A stretch of DNA of 64,000 bases from Xestospongia bergquistia (GCA_963965975.1 OZ014413.1:10212601-10276600), one strand, 5' to 3'; shown: positions 37,901 through 49,534, counted from the stretch's first letter. The notes: generated from the letters alone by a model not told the origin. Translations and numbers: made by a program.

Positions 37901-39198
37901 AGTCTAGTGCTTACTAATAGTAGATATCCTAGGTCACTGGCAAGTACTGATGTTTACTAGTCTAGAGCTTAAGTACCCTGGGTCAGTAATATTAGTATTA
38001 TATAATTTACAGGAATGTGCCAGATACAAGACAAAGTATCACAATGACCCTCCCTGTGAGGCACATGTCGGTTGGTTATTAACCAATAAACCAAGTGGAT
38101 CACGGGCAAGAACAGATTCTTATGGCTCCTCTCCTGGCGATAATTCTCCTCCTGCTGCCTATTCTATTCCTCTATTTCAACATCCTTCACACTCTCTTTT
38201 AAAAACTAATGGTTTTCAGCAACAACGTTATGACAAGTATCGATATCACTGTTTAAGAAGTAATGACTATTAATACTTTGAAATGTGTTAATTCGCCTGT
38301 ATGATTTTATAGGTAGAGAAAAAATGGGTGTTGGTAAATCATCTGAAATGAACACACTTTTCCGTTTTTGGTCTTTCTTTTTACGGACACACTTCAACAG
38401 GTATGCATGTATATGTACATTATAAATGGTTGGTGGATTTGACACCATCTATTGAGTGAAGTCAGTGATCACCAGCTGATATATGCACATGTACAATGTA
38501 TTTGTATTACAATGTACTTGTGTAATGTCATATAATACTATATAATTTATTGTTCTTAGGACAATGTATAACGAGTTTAAACATTTAGCTCTGGAGGATG
38601 CTCAGTTAGGTTATAGGTTGGTCGTCGTACACTTAATACATGACCAATTTCAATGTCTCTCTTTGTTAATTTCTCAGGTATGGTTTGGAGTGTTTGTTCA
38701 GGTTTTATAGCTATGGATTGGAGATCAAGTTCCGTCCTGAGATTTTTAAAGACTTTGAAGGAGAGACACTTTCTGACTACAACAGTGGACATCTTTATGG
38801 TTTAGAAAAATATTGGGCTTTTCTGAAATTTTACAAAGTGAGGAGCAATTCGTTTGAGTCATCTATCTATCCCTTAGTTACTAATATGTCCTTCATAATA
38901 AACTCAAATAAATGTGATATTTTTTCTAAAGGGCAAACATGTATTTGAAGTCAATCCTGAACTTAAAAGGATCCTTGTCAATTACAAAACCATTGACGAT
39001 TTCAAAGCAGCTGCTGTCAAATTTGAACTTGAGACATCCTCCAAGGTATTAGCGAGTGGAATAATGTTGTTTACCATATTAATAACTATATTGATTTAGT
39101 TATTATATTAAAGTTAACATCAAGTATCATTTGCTTTTTCTTTCTAGAGCAAACAGTCCAGATCATTTACTGTTGCCTCTTCCACCACATCATCATAA
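31970..39198 (+). CDS. LARP1: La-related protein 1
   Basis: Seventeen coding exons with GT/AG introns, total 3,099 nt, 1,032 residues. Exons: 31970-32239, 32565-32672, 33135-33216, 34285-34677, 34839-34998, 35308-35362, 35514-35688, 35765-35962, 36178-36437, 36625-36930, 37488-37862, 38013-38259, 38313-38400, 38560-38616, 38678-38837, 38932-39045, 39148-39198. Order: NPGSWPALNE motif; KKKSGNKQKWVPLNIE block; Arg/Gly/Asp-rich stretch; La motif (IRKQIEYYFSDENLQKDFFL, DSDGFVPLVVISRFNRVQAL); long acidic linker; DM15 repeats (MNTLFRFWSFFLRTHFNRTM, ALEDAQLGYRYGLECLFRFY, HLYGLEKYWAFLKFYK). LARP1 binds the cap and 5'TOP of ribosomal-protein mRNAs; RPL21, such a client in other animals, lies 7 kb away. 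Introns carry GGAT and GT repeats. Confidence 0.95.
34998..35275. repeat. GGATGGAC/AGATAAAT minisatellite in LARP1 intron 5
   Basis: About 280 bp of imperfect 16-20 bp units such as GATAAATGGATGGATGGACA, filling almost the whole intron between La-motif exons. Confidence 0.95.
35456..35479. repeat. (GT)n microsatellite
   Basis: About 12 GT dinucleotides in LARP1 intron 6. Confidence 0.9.
37880..37985. repeat. 60-bp minisatellite, about 1.7 units, in LARP1 intron 11
   Basis: Same family as at 28.5 kb, in reverse orientation: CTAGTCTAGTGCTTACTAAT, ATCCTAGGTCACTGG, AAGTACTGATGTTTACTAGT. Confidence 0.85.
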
Positions 39199-39589
39199 CA
39201 TATTACATTGTGACCATTACCAAATACTAAGTTTGTTATTTATTATTAACAAACCACAAAAGACCTAAATTGAAACTGAAAACTATTTTGCACATTTCAC
39301 TTCTCTCATCTCTTGTGTGACTGCTACCATTAATTATTAATTAATTATTCATTGACTGCTATTATTATTATTATTATTTACCTCTCTCTCTGTTGTTTTT
39401 GTATCATAGTAACTGCTATTATAGTTGTTATAATTAATTATAGTGTTATTAGATATTTTGTAAAAATAGTCTTTTAACTTGAAAAACAAGATCTTATAAA
39501 ACTCATTTCATGTGCACTCAAGGAGGGAGTCATAATTATTAGTTTTTTGTGTGATAACACTAAATCTGAAAGCTACGTACCTTTCCCTA

Positions 39590-39720
39590 CTTTGTTACTA
39601 TAAATAGCATACTTCCAACTTCGTTGCTATAAATAGCATACAACAGTCTACTTTGTTACTATAAATAGCATACAACACAGTCTACTTTGTTACTATAAAT
39701 AGCATACAAAACAGTCTATA
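39590..39720. repeat. 36-bp tandem repeat between LARP1 and CEP44
   Basis: Four imperfect units of TACTTTGTTACTATAAATAG followed by CATACAACACAGTC in the convergent intergenic region. The rest of 39,199-39,878 is AT-rich 3' UTR-like sequence. Confidence 0.9.
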
Positions 39721-39878
39721 ATAATAATCAGTTTCCTTTTAAATTCATTGAATGTGACGTTCATAGTTATCACATTTAATTGTCAAAATTATTACTCTAA
39801 ATTTTAAGGTTCTTTGAACAAGTTAAAATTTTATTGAAATAATTCTTCATTAAATAATTATAACTACAAGAAATTAAT

Positions 39879-41751
39879 CTAAGTTCTATGGGTGTGGTTA
39901 GTGTTGCTAAGGAGTTCTTTTGTCTTTTGCGCCCGACTACGTAAATTTCTAATAATCTCTCTAGTATCGTCTGGAGTTCTAAAAGGGGTGTGGCTAGGGT
40001 TTGATAGTTCAGGTGGAGTAAAAAGTGATTTTGTAGGTGTTACTGACTGTGATTGAGGGGTGGAGCTTGGAGGTGATAGTGACAAAACAGTTCTTGACAA
40101 TGAAGATTGAGACATACCAGCAAATAATGATGATGAAACAGTATGATAATTAGGAGGTGTGGGCTGGTTTGCTTCAGTCCGAATATTAGGAGGTGTGGTT
40201 TGTAGATGTAAATAATTGATAAAGGAATTGTCTGTTTGGGTAGCTGCGTCTACACATTGAGGGGGTGGGGCTATAGGAAAATACATGTAATATCTTCTAG
40301 TATTATACACATTATATACCTACCTGGTGGTAGGACCCGCTGTCCTTCGATGATCTTTATCTGTGTCTCCAGGAGTATCAGTCGACCAGTCAGTGTCTCT
40401 ACTAACCTTGATAACTGCTCTGTCTTTTTCGTTACCTAAAAATACAATGATCAGTTGACCATACCTATTAATTAAGTATCTACATGTACACATACATGCA
40501 CTAGCGATCATTACCTGTTCAGTGAGGTGGTTTTCTTCCTCACAATGAACTGTGACCACTTCTTGTTCATCTATAAATGAAAAACGATAACTATCAAGTC
40601 TCAACTATCTATCTATCCATCCATATACCATCCATTCATAAATCCATTCATTTATTTAGTCACTAACTTTCAGGTGACTCTATTTTATTTGTTTCGTGAA
40701 CTAAACATTCATTTGGTGTATAATTGACACCATTTCTGTCACTACAATTCATCTCTGGAGTTGTTGATAAGTCAGAAACGTTAGACTCAAGATCACATCT
40801 ATTTATTACAGTTTCAGATTCCTGACCACACCCATTCATTGTACTTGTCTCATTATTGGGAGGCTGATCTTGTCGTTGTGGGTGTGATTTAACTGGTGTA
40901 GAAAGAGGAGTGAGTTCTAATTGAGGTTCTGGTCTCAACGGTGGTCCTGTAATAACTGTAGGAGAAAGGTTCTGAAATGGAGTCAGGGGTGGTGAAGGAG
41001 GGAGATGGAGATTGTGACATTCTTTGTACGATATTATAGTTTTTGGAAGTTTTTCTTGCCACACAGAACCTATACCAGCTGTGTTAGCAAGACTATGAAC
41101 ACTGCTTGTACTGGGATATTTAGTCTTTGGAACACTTCCAAGGGAATATGATTTTTTAGGTGGGGTTTCTAATTTGACATGTGTGTTCTGACACAGACAT
41201 AAAAGGTCAAAGGTCAGAATAATTTTTCTCTCAGCAAATCCAGTGGTTAGGAATTGTTCTTTTGTGAGTTGAGGTCGATATTGGAAGACATCTCTCATGA
41301 TCTATACAAGAATAAGATTATGTCATAATAAATGCTAAAAATAGAACAATAATGACATTTAAGTTTATGTTTTCTTAATATATTGATTGTAGGCGTGCCT
41401 TATAACAATGACTTATTACAATGAATTACTGTAGCCATTTCATGGTCACATTATCTAACCTTGTATAGTCCCTCTACAAATCGGAGATCAGTACGTCCAT
41501 ACATTTCAACACCTTGAGCTGCTATATGTTGTGCCAGTGGAAGAGAAAATTCCATCAATGCTGAATGTAGAATAGGAAGAAATGCTGATGGCACACCTTG
41601 TGATAATCTAAGGAATATATTAAGTCTTAACTTGTAATGACAATACAACTTACCTCTTAACATTTGGTTCTATGTGTAGTTTCATACGTTGTATCTCTCT
41701 TAAAAGTTTTGTCAAATTATTTCTAAGATCTCCAGTCCTACCTGACTTCAT
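39879..41751 (-). CDS. CEP44: CEP44-like centrosomal protein
   Basis: Six exons read on the minus strand (41654-41751, 41460-41607, 40668-41301, 40515-40570, 40324-40435, 39879-40270) total 1,440 nt, 479 residues (human about 390). The N-terminal conserved domain reads GDLRNNLTKLLREI, then GVEMYGRTDLRFVEGLYK, IMRDVFQYRPQLTKEQFLTT and GFAERKI, matching the CEP44 domain. The middle is Ser/Pro/Thr-rich. A short coiled coil lies in exon 5 (TKKTEQLSRLVETLTGRLIL), followed by a Pro/Ser/Thr-rich end, longer than in vertebrates. CEP44 acts at the centriole lumen in centriole-to-centrosome conversion. The start codon is 91 bp from the divergent PDZ-WW gene. Confidence 0.85.
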
Positions 41752-41842
41752 TATATCTTCTGTTCACAGTACTTTGATCTTGAATATTCCCGCCTGTCTG
41801 TTCTAATTAATACGCAGATTTGAGCCCCACCCCTATTACAGA
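41752..41842. promoter_or_regulatory. 91-bp divergent promoter, CEP44 / PDZ-WW gene
   Basis: Only 91 bp separate the two start codons. It contains TTCCCGCC (41,787-41,794), an E2F-like core. No TATA box is seen. Confidence 0.45.
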
Positions 41843-44362
41843 ATGGATGGATGTCGTACAATACGCTTAGAAAGAAAGAAAGGTGGTCTGGGACTTAGTA
41901 TAAAAGGAGGTTGTGAACATGGCATTCCTATTGTAGTCTCCAGCATTGACAAAGCTAGCCCTGCAGGTAGTTATAATGTCCACACCCACTATGTAGGATT
42001 GTTTTTGTTACAGCATCTCATATCCATCTTGGAGATGAAATTCTTTCTATTAATGGTATAAGGTAAATGGAACATTAATGGCATCTATCAATCCATGATC
42101 CATCCATCTGCTTGTTCATTCTTCCATTCATCTATCCATACATCCATCAATTCATCATGCCTCCATCCATCCATCCATCCATCCATCATTGCTAATTCCT
42201 CATTTAGTCTACAGGGAGTTAGTCACAAAGAAGCAGTACATCAGTTAAGAACTGCTGGAGGACATTCAGTTATTCTTCATATCAGACCAAATCATATCTT
42301 AGAGGATACCTTCTCTACAAATCACATAAACTATAAATCTATTGATGATGTAAAGAAAGATACTTCACATAGTATTGACTGGTGGGAAATACCTGATGAC
42401 AAGGATATATCATTACCAGAGGGGTGGAGTAAGAAAGTGGATCACAAGACTGGCCGACCTTACTTTGAAAAGTGTGTTTGTGAAGTTGTGTAACTTATAG
42501 AGAGAAATATAATAATATAGTGTTCCTTCCATCACTTCTACCTGTCCATCCATTCATCCATTCATCTATTATATGTTCATCAAACCTTCCTTTCATCTAT
42601 CCATTTGTCCATGTATCCATCCACCCATCCATCTATGCATTCTTATTATCAACATTCTCTCTCTCATCACAGTCATTATACTAAAACTTCAACTTGGACA
42701 GATCCACGCTCATTATCACCACAACCTCTCAAAGATTTCAACTGGGAATCCTTACCACCAGGATGGGAACGTTTCATGGATCAAGAGGGAGACATTTACT
42801 ATGTGAAGTAAGTAAATCTGTTTGGCACTGCATGTACTAATGTTGGTTGCTATGGTAGTCATGATACTCAGACAACACACTGGGATAGTCCACGAGGAAT
42901 GAGAGAGCAAGCATTATTACAAGAACTAAGAGAATTTGCGGATGAAGAGAAAGCTGAACTGAAAGTAAGGACAATCTACTACAACATACAATAATATAAA
43001 AATGGAATATCATACTTGTACTTAATAATTAAGTTGCCATTATCATTTAATCTACACGACTGAGCATTGACTTTATACCATTTGTTGCAGACATGTTTTC
43101 ATATAGAATGATATAAATACTGATGAGAGTGCTGTGTTTTAATTTTTTAGAAAAAAGAAGATGAACTAAAAGAGAAAAGAGTTCTGCTCTTAAGCAAAAA
43201 CCAAGAATTGGAAAAAAGAGAAAAGACAGAATTGAATGAAGATGCAGATGACAACAATGGTGATCTTCCTGGAAGTGGTCTCTCTGATATCATAGATGAT
43301 ATAATGGCACTCAATGAAGATGCTGAGGAGTTAGAGAATACAGTACAAGCTACAAGACTAAAAGTACAACAACTTAGTAAGGAATAGAGAAATTAAATTA
43401 ATTCTAAAATATCTAAGATACTGTTCGCTTGTTTATATCAAGTCAAAACTAAACAGTTATAATAAGAGATCAAGTTTGTTATAAATGTCTGACAATATAG
43501 GAGTGACAAATGTACTTTAACTTAGCATAATAAGTTTACATGTAAATGAATTACTTAACAATAGGCCTCTCCTTTGTAGAAAGTATTGTAAATAATGCAG
43601 TAAATAAAGTAAATGCTACTGTTGTTAAAGTTGCAATGAAGTTATTATTGTCTCCTTCACAGATGACTTTTTAAGACAAGCTCAAGCAGAAGAACTTGGA
43701 GATACAGATCAATACAAAACAGCTGCTTCATTAGCTCAAGACTTACAAAGAAACTATATTCAATTGAAGGAACTAGATACCAATATTCACTCTGTTATCA
43801 CTTCATTAGAAGACTTACGCAAATCTCAACATTTAGACTCCACCCCTTTAGGATACATGCTGCAATTGAAACCGTCACAAGACTCTAAGGAGATGGCAGA
43901 ATGGGTCCATGTACTAGGAGATAGGCTGTCTGGAAAGACCAATATTGAGATGAGAATTGAGAACTGTATCTTGATCGGACATCTCTCTATTGCTAGACAG
44001 TTAATGGACAGAGTAAATGAAGTATATAAATGGATACGGGACACATGTGGTGTTGATTGGGAACGAGTACTTGATCAATTAGTTGGGTTGGAATTTTCTG
44101 TTGTGAGAGATGAATGGATGGTCACTGATAATTTCAGGTAGAGTCTCTTTCTGTTTCTGCATGTCAATCCACTAGTCTATATGTACATTGAATCACATCA
44201 ATCCATTCATATCCATTTATCCATCCATCAAGTTATCCATTGATCCATCCATCAAGTTATCCATTGAATTTATACATTCGATTGTAAAATATATAATTTT
44301 CACACTATAGGGAAAAATTAACAAAGGTAACAGCTCTCAATAAATTAACTAATACATCATAA
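41843..44362 (+). CDS. PDZ-WW-WW coiled-coil scaffold protein
   Basis: Eight exons (41843-41966, 42014-42062, 42208-42471, 42673-42807, 42859-42964, 43151-43376, 43663-44137, 44311-44362) total 1,431 nt, 476 residues. The N-terminal PDZ domain (TIRLERKKGGLGLSIKGG, GIPIVVSSI, HLGDEILSING, KEAVHQLRTAGG) looks closest to syntrophin PDZ domains. Two tandem WW domains follow: LPEGWSKKVDHKTGRPYFEN with WTDP, and LPPGWERFMDQEGDIYYVNH with HWDSP. Then Lys/Glu-rich coiled coil and a helical C-terminal region. The WW-WW-coiled-coil part recalls KIBRA, but I know no animal family with this exact order. An alternative use of a donor inside exon 8 could extend it (see findings). Introns hold CCAT repeats. 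Confidence 0.8.
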
Positions 44363-45463
44363 ATTATTCTTATAATTGTATTCAATATACATGTAATTAT
44401 TAAATAAATAAATTGAAATCAAAGGGGTGTGGTATTTGACTGGTTCCTTTGACCCAACCTGAAAAGTAGAAGATATTTGGTTGGATACAGTTTATCTTAA
44501 ACATTTCTTTGTGTAAGGCTCTTGTCTTACAAGAGAAGGATCACTACACACTTCTACACAATCAATAACAATGTACTACTAGAGTGGCGATATCCTCTTT
44601 TAAGATCTTTGGTGTAATGATTGATATATAACTAGTAACTAAGATGACACATACAGAATAGCAACTTTTTGAGATGTATTATAAGAATATATAGTAAGTA
44701 TACTGTATATGGTGAAGCTAAAAAACATCATACACTATCATTGTGGTTTCCCTATCTACAAAAGGATGAGGACAGGCAAGAATGTGTTCAGAGAAGAGCT
44801 TGCCATTGAAAGTACTCTAAATGGAATCCATCCTCCAAGTAAATCATAATTATGTTGACAAGCTATTGGGAACTGAAATAGATATCTGTCAGCAAATGCC
44901 ATATCATTTCTTAATTTGTCAGGTGTATATAACAATAAATTCATTAGATTGTACTAGCTTTAACAACTCACACTAAATGATGTAATGGTACAAGATCAAA
45001 TAACTGATTTCCTAGGATCTAGACTATTTTTAACAACACATTACACCTAGTCCATATGTATCTGTATTAAAAAACCATTAGTGTATTATCATATAGTCTT
45101 GCATAGCTAGACATTTCCCTCTACCTGACCACACCACACTAATTATCACACTACTCTAAAGCTTATAATCAAAGGGGTGTGATTACTATATGTTGTATTG
45201 TGTTGTTAGGATATATAGGATATGTTACAAACTGTTTATGTTAGATTATAGTTTTCTGATTATAGTAATAAAATTAAAAGGAGAAAGCATTACACAATGT
45301 TATATAATCAATGGTCAGTATAATGAATGTGATTTTGAGTTCAAAAGATGATTGACCAAAAAGAGTATGTTATTAAAGAGTTCTACTTGTATTGTTCATT
45401 TTATTGATCTATTTATGGAACTATTCATCTATTTATTATTTATTATTTACTTTGTTATGTTAG
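44363..45463. other. AT-rich non-coding stretch (possible long intron)
   Basis: I see no gene. It contains two copies of AATCAAAGGGGTGTGGT-like sequence (about 44,415 and 45,167), which recurs at 51,840 and 63,200. It would be intronic if the alternative exons at 45,464 and 46,729 are used. Confidence 0.4.
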
Positions 45464-45532
45464 TTGAATGGACGTTTAAGAGATCTAACTCATCGTGACA
45501 CTAGTGATCTATTATTTAATACACAGTGTGAA
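45464..45532 (+). CDS. Candidate alternative exon of the PDZ-WW gene
   Basis: Preceded by TATGTTAG. Reads LNGRLRDLTHRDTSDLLFNT then QCE in phase 0, the phase left by a strong donor (AAAG/GTAACA) at 44,326 inside exon 8. Without a donor at 45,533 (GAA/GTTAAC) it runs on to a stop at 45,548-45,550. Helical, charged sequence. No expression evidence. Confidence 0.4.
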
Positions 45533-45625
45533 GTTAACATTTATCTTTAAAAATCTACTCAAGTAAGTGTGTCCGAACAACTTTATTATATAAATATATT
45601 GGATTTCTTTGTTAGTTGGAGGCAG

Positions 45626-45628
<3 letters not shown>

Positions 45629-45686
<58 letters not shown>
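45629..45686. repeat. Poly-A homopolymer of about 57 bases
   Basis: Uninterrupted A run immediately before a GC-rich block. The length may be an assembly estimate. Confidence 0.95.
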
Positions 45687-45687
<1 letters not shown>

Positions 45688-46150
45688 CGCATCGTAATCA
45701 TTAATGAGATTCATGGACGCCCACGTCCGCGCCCCACAATAGCATGAAGACAAAATCTGACGTACATATAAAAAGAAACTGAAACAGTCATGAGTGCCAG
45801 TGTGTTGTGGGCCAGCGTTCTGCAATGCATCAGACCTCTGAGATGGTTACCAGCATACTCTACGGAGTATCCGAAAGGCCGACTAGGATAGGGCTGGTAG
45901 TCTCCCTTTAAACGAGATGAGGCTGGTGTATTTGTGGTTCCCGGTTCCTGAATGCGACATTCCCTAAGAGCTGGAATCCCGTACGGCTGGTTTTAAGTTA
46001 GGGCGATGCTCCAGCCAGGATTACCTCGCGAAGACGAGGGTTACCAAGCCAGGTGGCGGTCCCAGCTAGCAATAGCAGGGAATCCTGGAGCCTAAGTGGA
46101 AGCCTGAGTGGGTGAGCGAGTAGGAATCGTTTGGGCAACACACAAGGGTT
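45687..46150. other. GC-rich block of unknown origin (possible insertion)
   Basis: About 460 bp at roughly 50% GC or more in surroundings near 30%. Starts GCGCATCGTAATCATTAATG and ends at a poly-T run (GGGTTTTTTTTT). No long open frame and no rRNA or tRNA that I recognise. Sharp edges and the flanking A run suggest an inserted, possibly retroposed, sequence. That is an inference. Confidence 0.5.
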
Positions 46151-46195
46151 TTTTTTTATAAATCTTAAATCTTTTATTTTTAAATCTTAAATTTT

Positions 46196-46690
46196 TATAC
46201 TACTGGGAAGTAGAATTGGTTTATATCTATTGCTCATTTCTTGCAAGGTTTTTTTTCTGGGAAACTAACAACTACCTGTGTGTCTAGGCCTCAGACTGTC
46301 ATTGAAACATTTCACGAATTTACTTAATTAAGTTGTATGATATATACAAAATTATGCAAAAGTCATACCTTCATAAACAAAGTTGCTTTCACTAGAAGAT
46401 AAAACCAATAAACACATATGCACAATATATGGAAAGAATTATTTGTATTGGAGTGGTTTATCAAAGCATGTTATAAATTAGAAAGAGCTCTCACATGAAA
46501 TGTGAAGGAAACAAATGACACTTACAACAAGATGGTAGCAGAACTATAATGTCAACAAAAATATCCTTTTTCAGCTGACTTCATGAAGGTGAATACTGTA
46601 AAGACCTCATGATATATCTAGAGCTAATAATTACCTTCAAGCAGGAATCACAGTCATAAACGCTATCACACAATATTTATCTAAACTTAT
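46196..46690. repeat. Dispersed repeat segments shared with 57.7 kb and 62.7 kb
   Basis: 46,196-46,254 (CTACTGGGAAGTAGAATTGG onward) matches 57,731-57,785 directly. 46,495-46,690 matches 62,740-62,925 in inverted orientation (CACTTACAACAAGATGGTA; TACCTTCAAGCAGGAATCAC). Confidence 0.8.
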
Positions 46691-46728
46691 TTAACTTGGT
46701 CTTCGTCTTCATTCATCCATCCATTTAG

Positions 46729-46863
46729 ATAGAACATCTTCAGTCGTCACTTCAAGACAATAAAACATTGGTACAGTTCAAGGAACCCATTCGTCTACTC
46801 ATTGATCCTCATGTTCAAAAAACCATGGAAACCTGGAAGAACCTAATTATCTTTTTATTATAG
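46729..46863 (+). CDS. Candidate terminal exon, alternative C terminus of the PDZ-WW gene
   Basis: Follows CCATTTAG and reads 44 residues, IEHLQSSLQDNKTLVQFKEP then IRLLIDPHVQKTMETWKNLI and FLL, ending in TAG, in phase 0 with the exon at 45,464-45,532. Amphipathic and charged, unlike random AT-rich translation. Could also be a remnant of another gene. Confidence 0.35.
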   Translation: MEHLQSSLQDNKTLVQFKEPIRLLIDPHVQKTMETWKNLIIFLL

Positions 46864-47215
46864 GTGACAGGCATAATAGCAAAAGAAGTTACATTAATAC
46901 CGACAAGAATTAATTTTAGAACCCACTCTGGAGAGTCTTATTATGAATATGAAATCATGTGCTCTTTATAATTATATGATTATCTGTGAAGTTTATATAC
47001 CAACGTATTAAATAAAAAATAAATCTTAACTTTGTGTTGTGAACTCATACTACACAATGTATAAAATTTGGAGCCATAACTAAATGTAGACTTTGATTAA
47101 TTTGTGATGACAGCCTGCACCCACATCAATAATCAAAGGTCACTCCAAATTAGCTATCTATCCATAACCTGCAGTAATCCAGTCCTGTTTACACAGTCCC
47201 TGGTCACACCAAACT

Positions 47216-49534
47216 ATGGCTACATCAAGTCTCTTGCTGATTTTTATTGGCATAACTTGTCTTGGATTTCAAGAAATCTTTGGCAGTAAGATAACATACC
47301 AATTTCTATATATCATAGTTATCTTCTAACAAGATTCATAGCTCATATTTTTAAATAGGATTTTCAGTTTTATTTAATACATATAGACTTCATAGTATCC
47401 AGGTACGGTCTAAATGTTTGATAATATAGGATGTGAGAGCTTAAATGGCTAGCTCCGGGATCCTTCTTTAAAAATGACATAGGACTGGTCATGAGGAGTT
47501 CATGATAAACTTTGATTTATTTCTGTCATCATTGATGGATAAATTTATACTTGTTTTGGTCTCATCCAAAGAGGTCACATAACTCGAATTGACTATTCTG
47601 TCCCAGCTAAAGAATGTGGTGTGAAGCACAAGTGTTGGAACATAATTATAAGGGGTGTCATAAATGAATATTATTAGCACAATTGGTAATGGCTTTTCTT
47701 TATTGTTTGTAATACTAATTGTTGTAGTTGTCTAATGCATCAATTACTATCATTTACAACAAAAAAAGAATAAACAAAGATGTCATTTTTAAATATTAGT
47801 TTTTAGTTTCAAAATGTTAGCTTGTTATAGAATGAAAGCAATATATTTTGAAAGTAAATATAATTAAAGCATAATTATGTAGACATTAAAAATATTTATA
47901 TAGTAAGAAGCTAGATATATTATTTTTATTTAAGCTAAAAGAATAATATTCATTTACAGCACACACCCATATATAATTGCATGCCAACACTTTTTAGGAC
48001 AGAAAATTTAATTGAAGTCACTAGACCTCCACTTTCATGTATCAGTGAAGAGGATTGAGGGTCTAGCTCAATAGACTAATTGAACCTAGAAACTGATTAA
48101 GGAATTTGTCATGAAATCCATAAAAACTTTTCACTATGTAGTTTTGAAGAATGAACTAACCATTTAATTATAAGCCCTAAGGTTCTATATTAAATATCTA
48201 AATCTCCTAGAAGGCTAAGTATATATGTGCATTATACAGAACTAACATTATCATTTAAAATGAAAGGACTATGAGTCTCATTATAAGAATTGTAAATGAT
48301 ATAATAATTAGTTTGACTTTGAGAGATAACTTATATATTATTTCATTGTAATACAATAGATAACAATGGGACAGTTAGCAGAAAAACAGCTCGCTGTGGT
48401 ACCATTAATTATGACCCTGATTTATACATATGTTGCAGTGGAGTTATTAATAGTAAATACAAAAAAACAGCTTGTTGTGGTACCAAGAGTTATAACCCAA
48501 GTTGGAATATGTGTTGTAGTGGAGTTATAAATAGAAAATATAGCAAATCGGAATGCTGTGGTACCCAAAGTTATAGCACAGATTTATTTATTTGTTGCAG
48601 TGGAGTTGTTAGATACAAAGGTAGAAACATAGCTTGTTGTGGTACCTGGAATTATGATCCAAGCACAAGTGTATGCTGCAGGGGAAATATTAATTATGAT
48701 AAAGGGAGTAAAACAGCTTGCTGTGGTATCTATAACTATGACCCAAGCTCAAGTGTGTGTTGCAGTGGAGTTATTAATAGTAAATACAAAAAAACAGCTT
48801 GTTGTTGTACCAAGAGTTATAACCCAGGTTGGAATATGTGTTGTAGTGGAGTTATAAATAGAAAATATAGCAAATCGGAATGCTGTGGTACCCGAAGTTA
48901 TAGCACAGATTTATTTATTTGTTGCAGTGGAGTTGTTAGATACAAAGGCAGAAACATAGCTTGTTGTGGTACCTGGAATTATGATCCAAGCACAAGTGTA
49001 TGCTGCAGGGGAAATATTAATTATGATAAAGGGAGTAAAACAGCTTGCTGTGGTATCTATAACTATGACCCAAGCTCAAGTGTGTGTTGCGGTGGAGTTA
49101 TTAATAGTAAATACAAAAAAACAGCTTGTTGTGGTACCAAGAGTTATAACCCAAGTTGGAATATGTGTTGTAGTGGAGTTATAAATAGAAAATATAGCAA
49201 ATCGGAATGCTGTGGTACCCAAAGTTATAGCACAGATTTATTTATTTGTTGCAGTGGAGTTGTTAGATACAAAGGCAGAAACATAGCTTGTTGTGGTACC
49301 TGGAATTATGATCCAAGCACAAGTGTATGCTGCAGGGGAAATATTAACTATGATAAAGGGAGTAAAACGGCTTGCTGTGGTATCTATATTTATGACCCAA
49401 ACTCTAGCATGTGTTGCAGTGGAGTTATTAATAGTAAATACAAAAAAACAGCTTGTTGTGGTACCAAGAGTTATGATCCAGATTTATACAATTGCTGCAA
49501 TGGACAAATAATAAGTAAGATTTTAAGCTGTTAG
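47216..49534 (+). CDS. Galaxin-like secreted di-cysteine repeat protein (414 aa)
   Basis: Exon 1 (47216-47285) encodes a signal peptide, MATSSLLLIFIGITCLGFQE. Exon 2 (48360-49534) joins in phase 1, and the total, 1,245 nt, is a multiple of three. The mature protein is a chain of 27-28-residue units of the form CCG-x2-x-Y-(D/N)P-x(n)-CC-x-G-x(n)-CCG. Four unit types (KSYNPSWNMCCSGVINRKYS; QSYSTDLFICCSGVVRYKGR; WNYDPSTSVCCRGNINYDKG; YNYDPSSSVCCSGVINSKYK) form a 109-residue super-repeat present three times. Paired cysteines in tandem units are the hallmark of galaxins, secreted proteins of coral skeletal matrix with homologues in other animals. Extracellular, disulphide-rich, possibly structural. 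One unit has CCC in place of CCG (about 48,811). Confidence 0.85.
48509..49490 (+). repeat. Three 327-bp higher-order repeats inside the galaxin-like exon
   Basis: Identical landmarks recur every 327 bp (for example GGTACCTGGAATTATGATCC at 48,640, 48,967 and 49,294). Only a few bases differ between copies, pointing to recent unequal crossover or gene conversion. Each holds four galaxin units. Confidence 0.95.
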
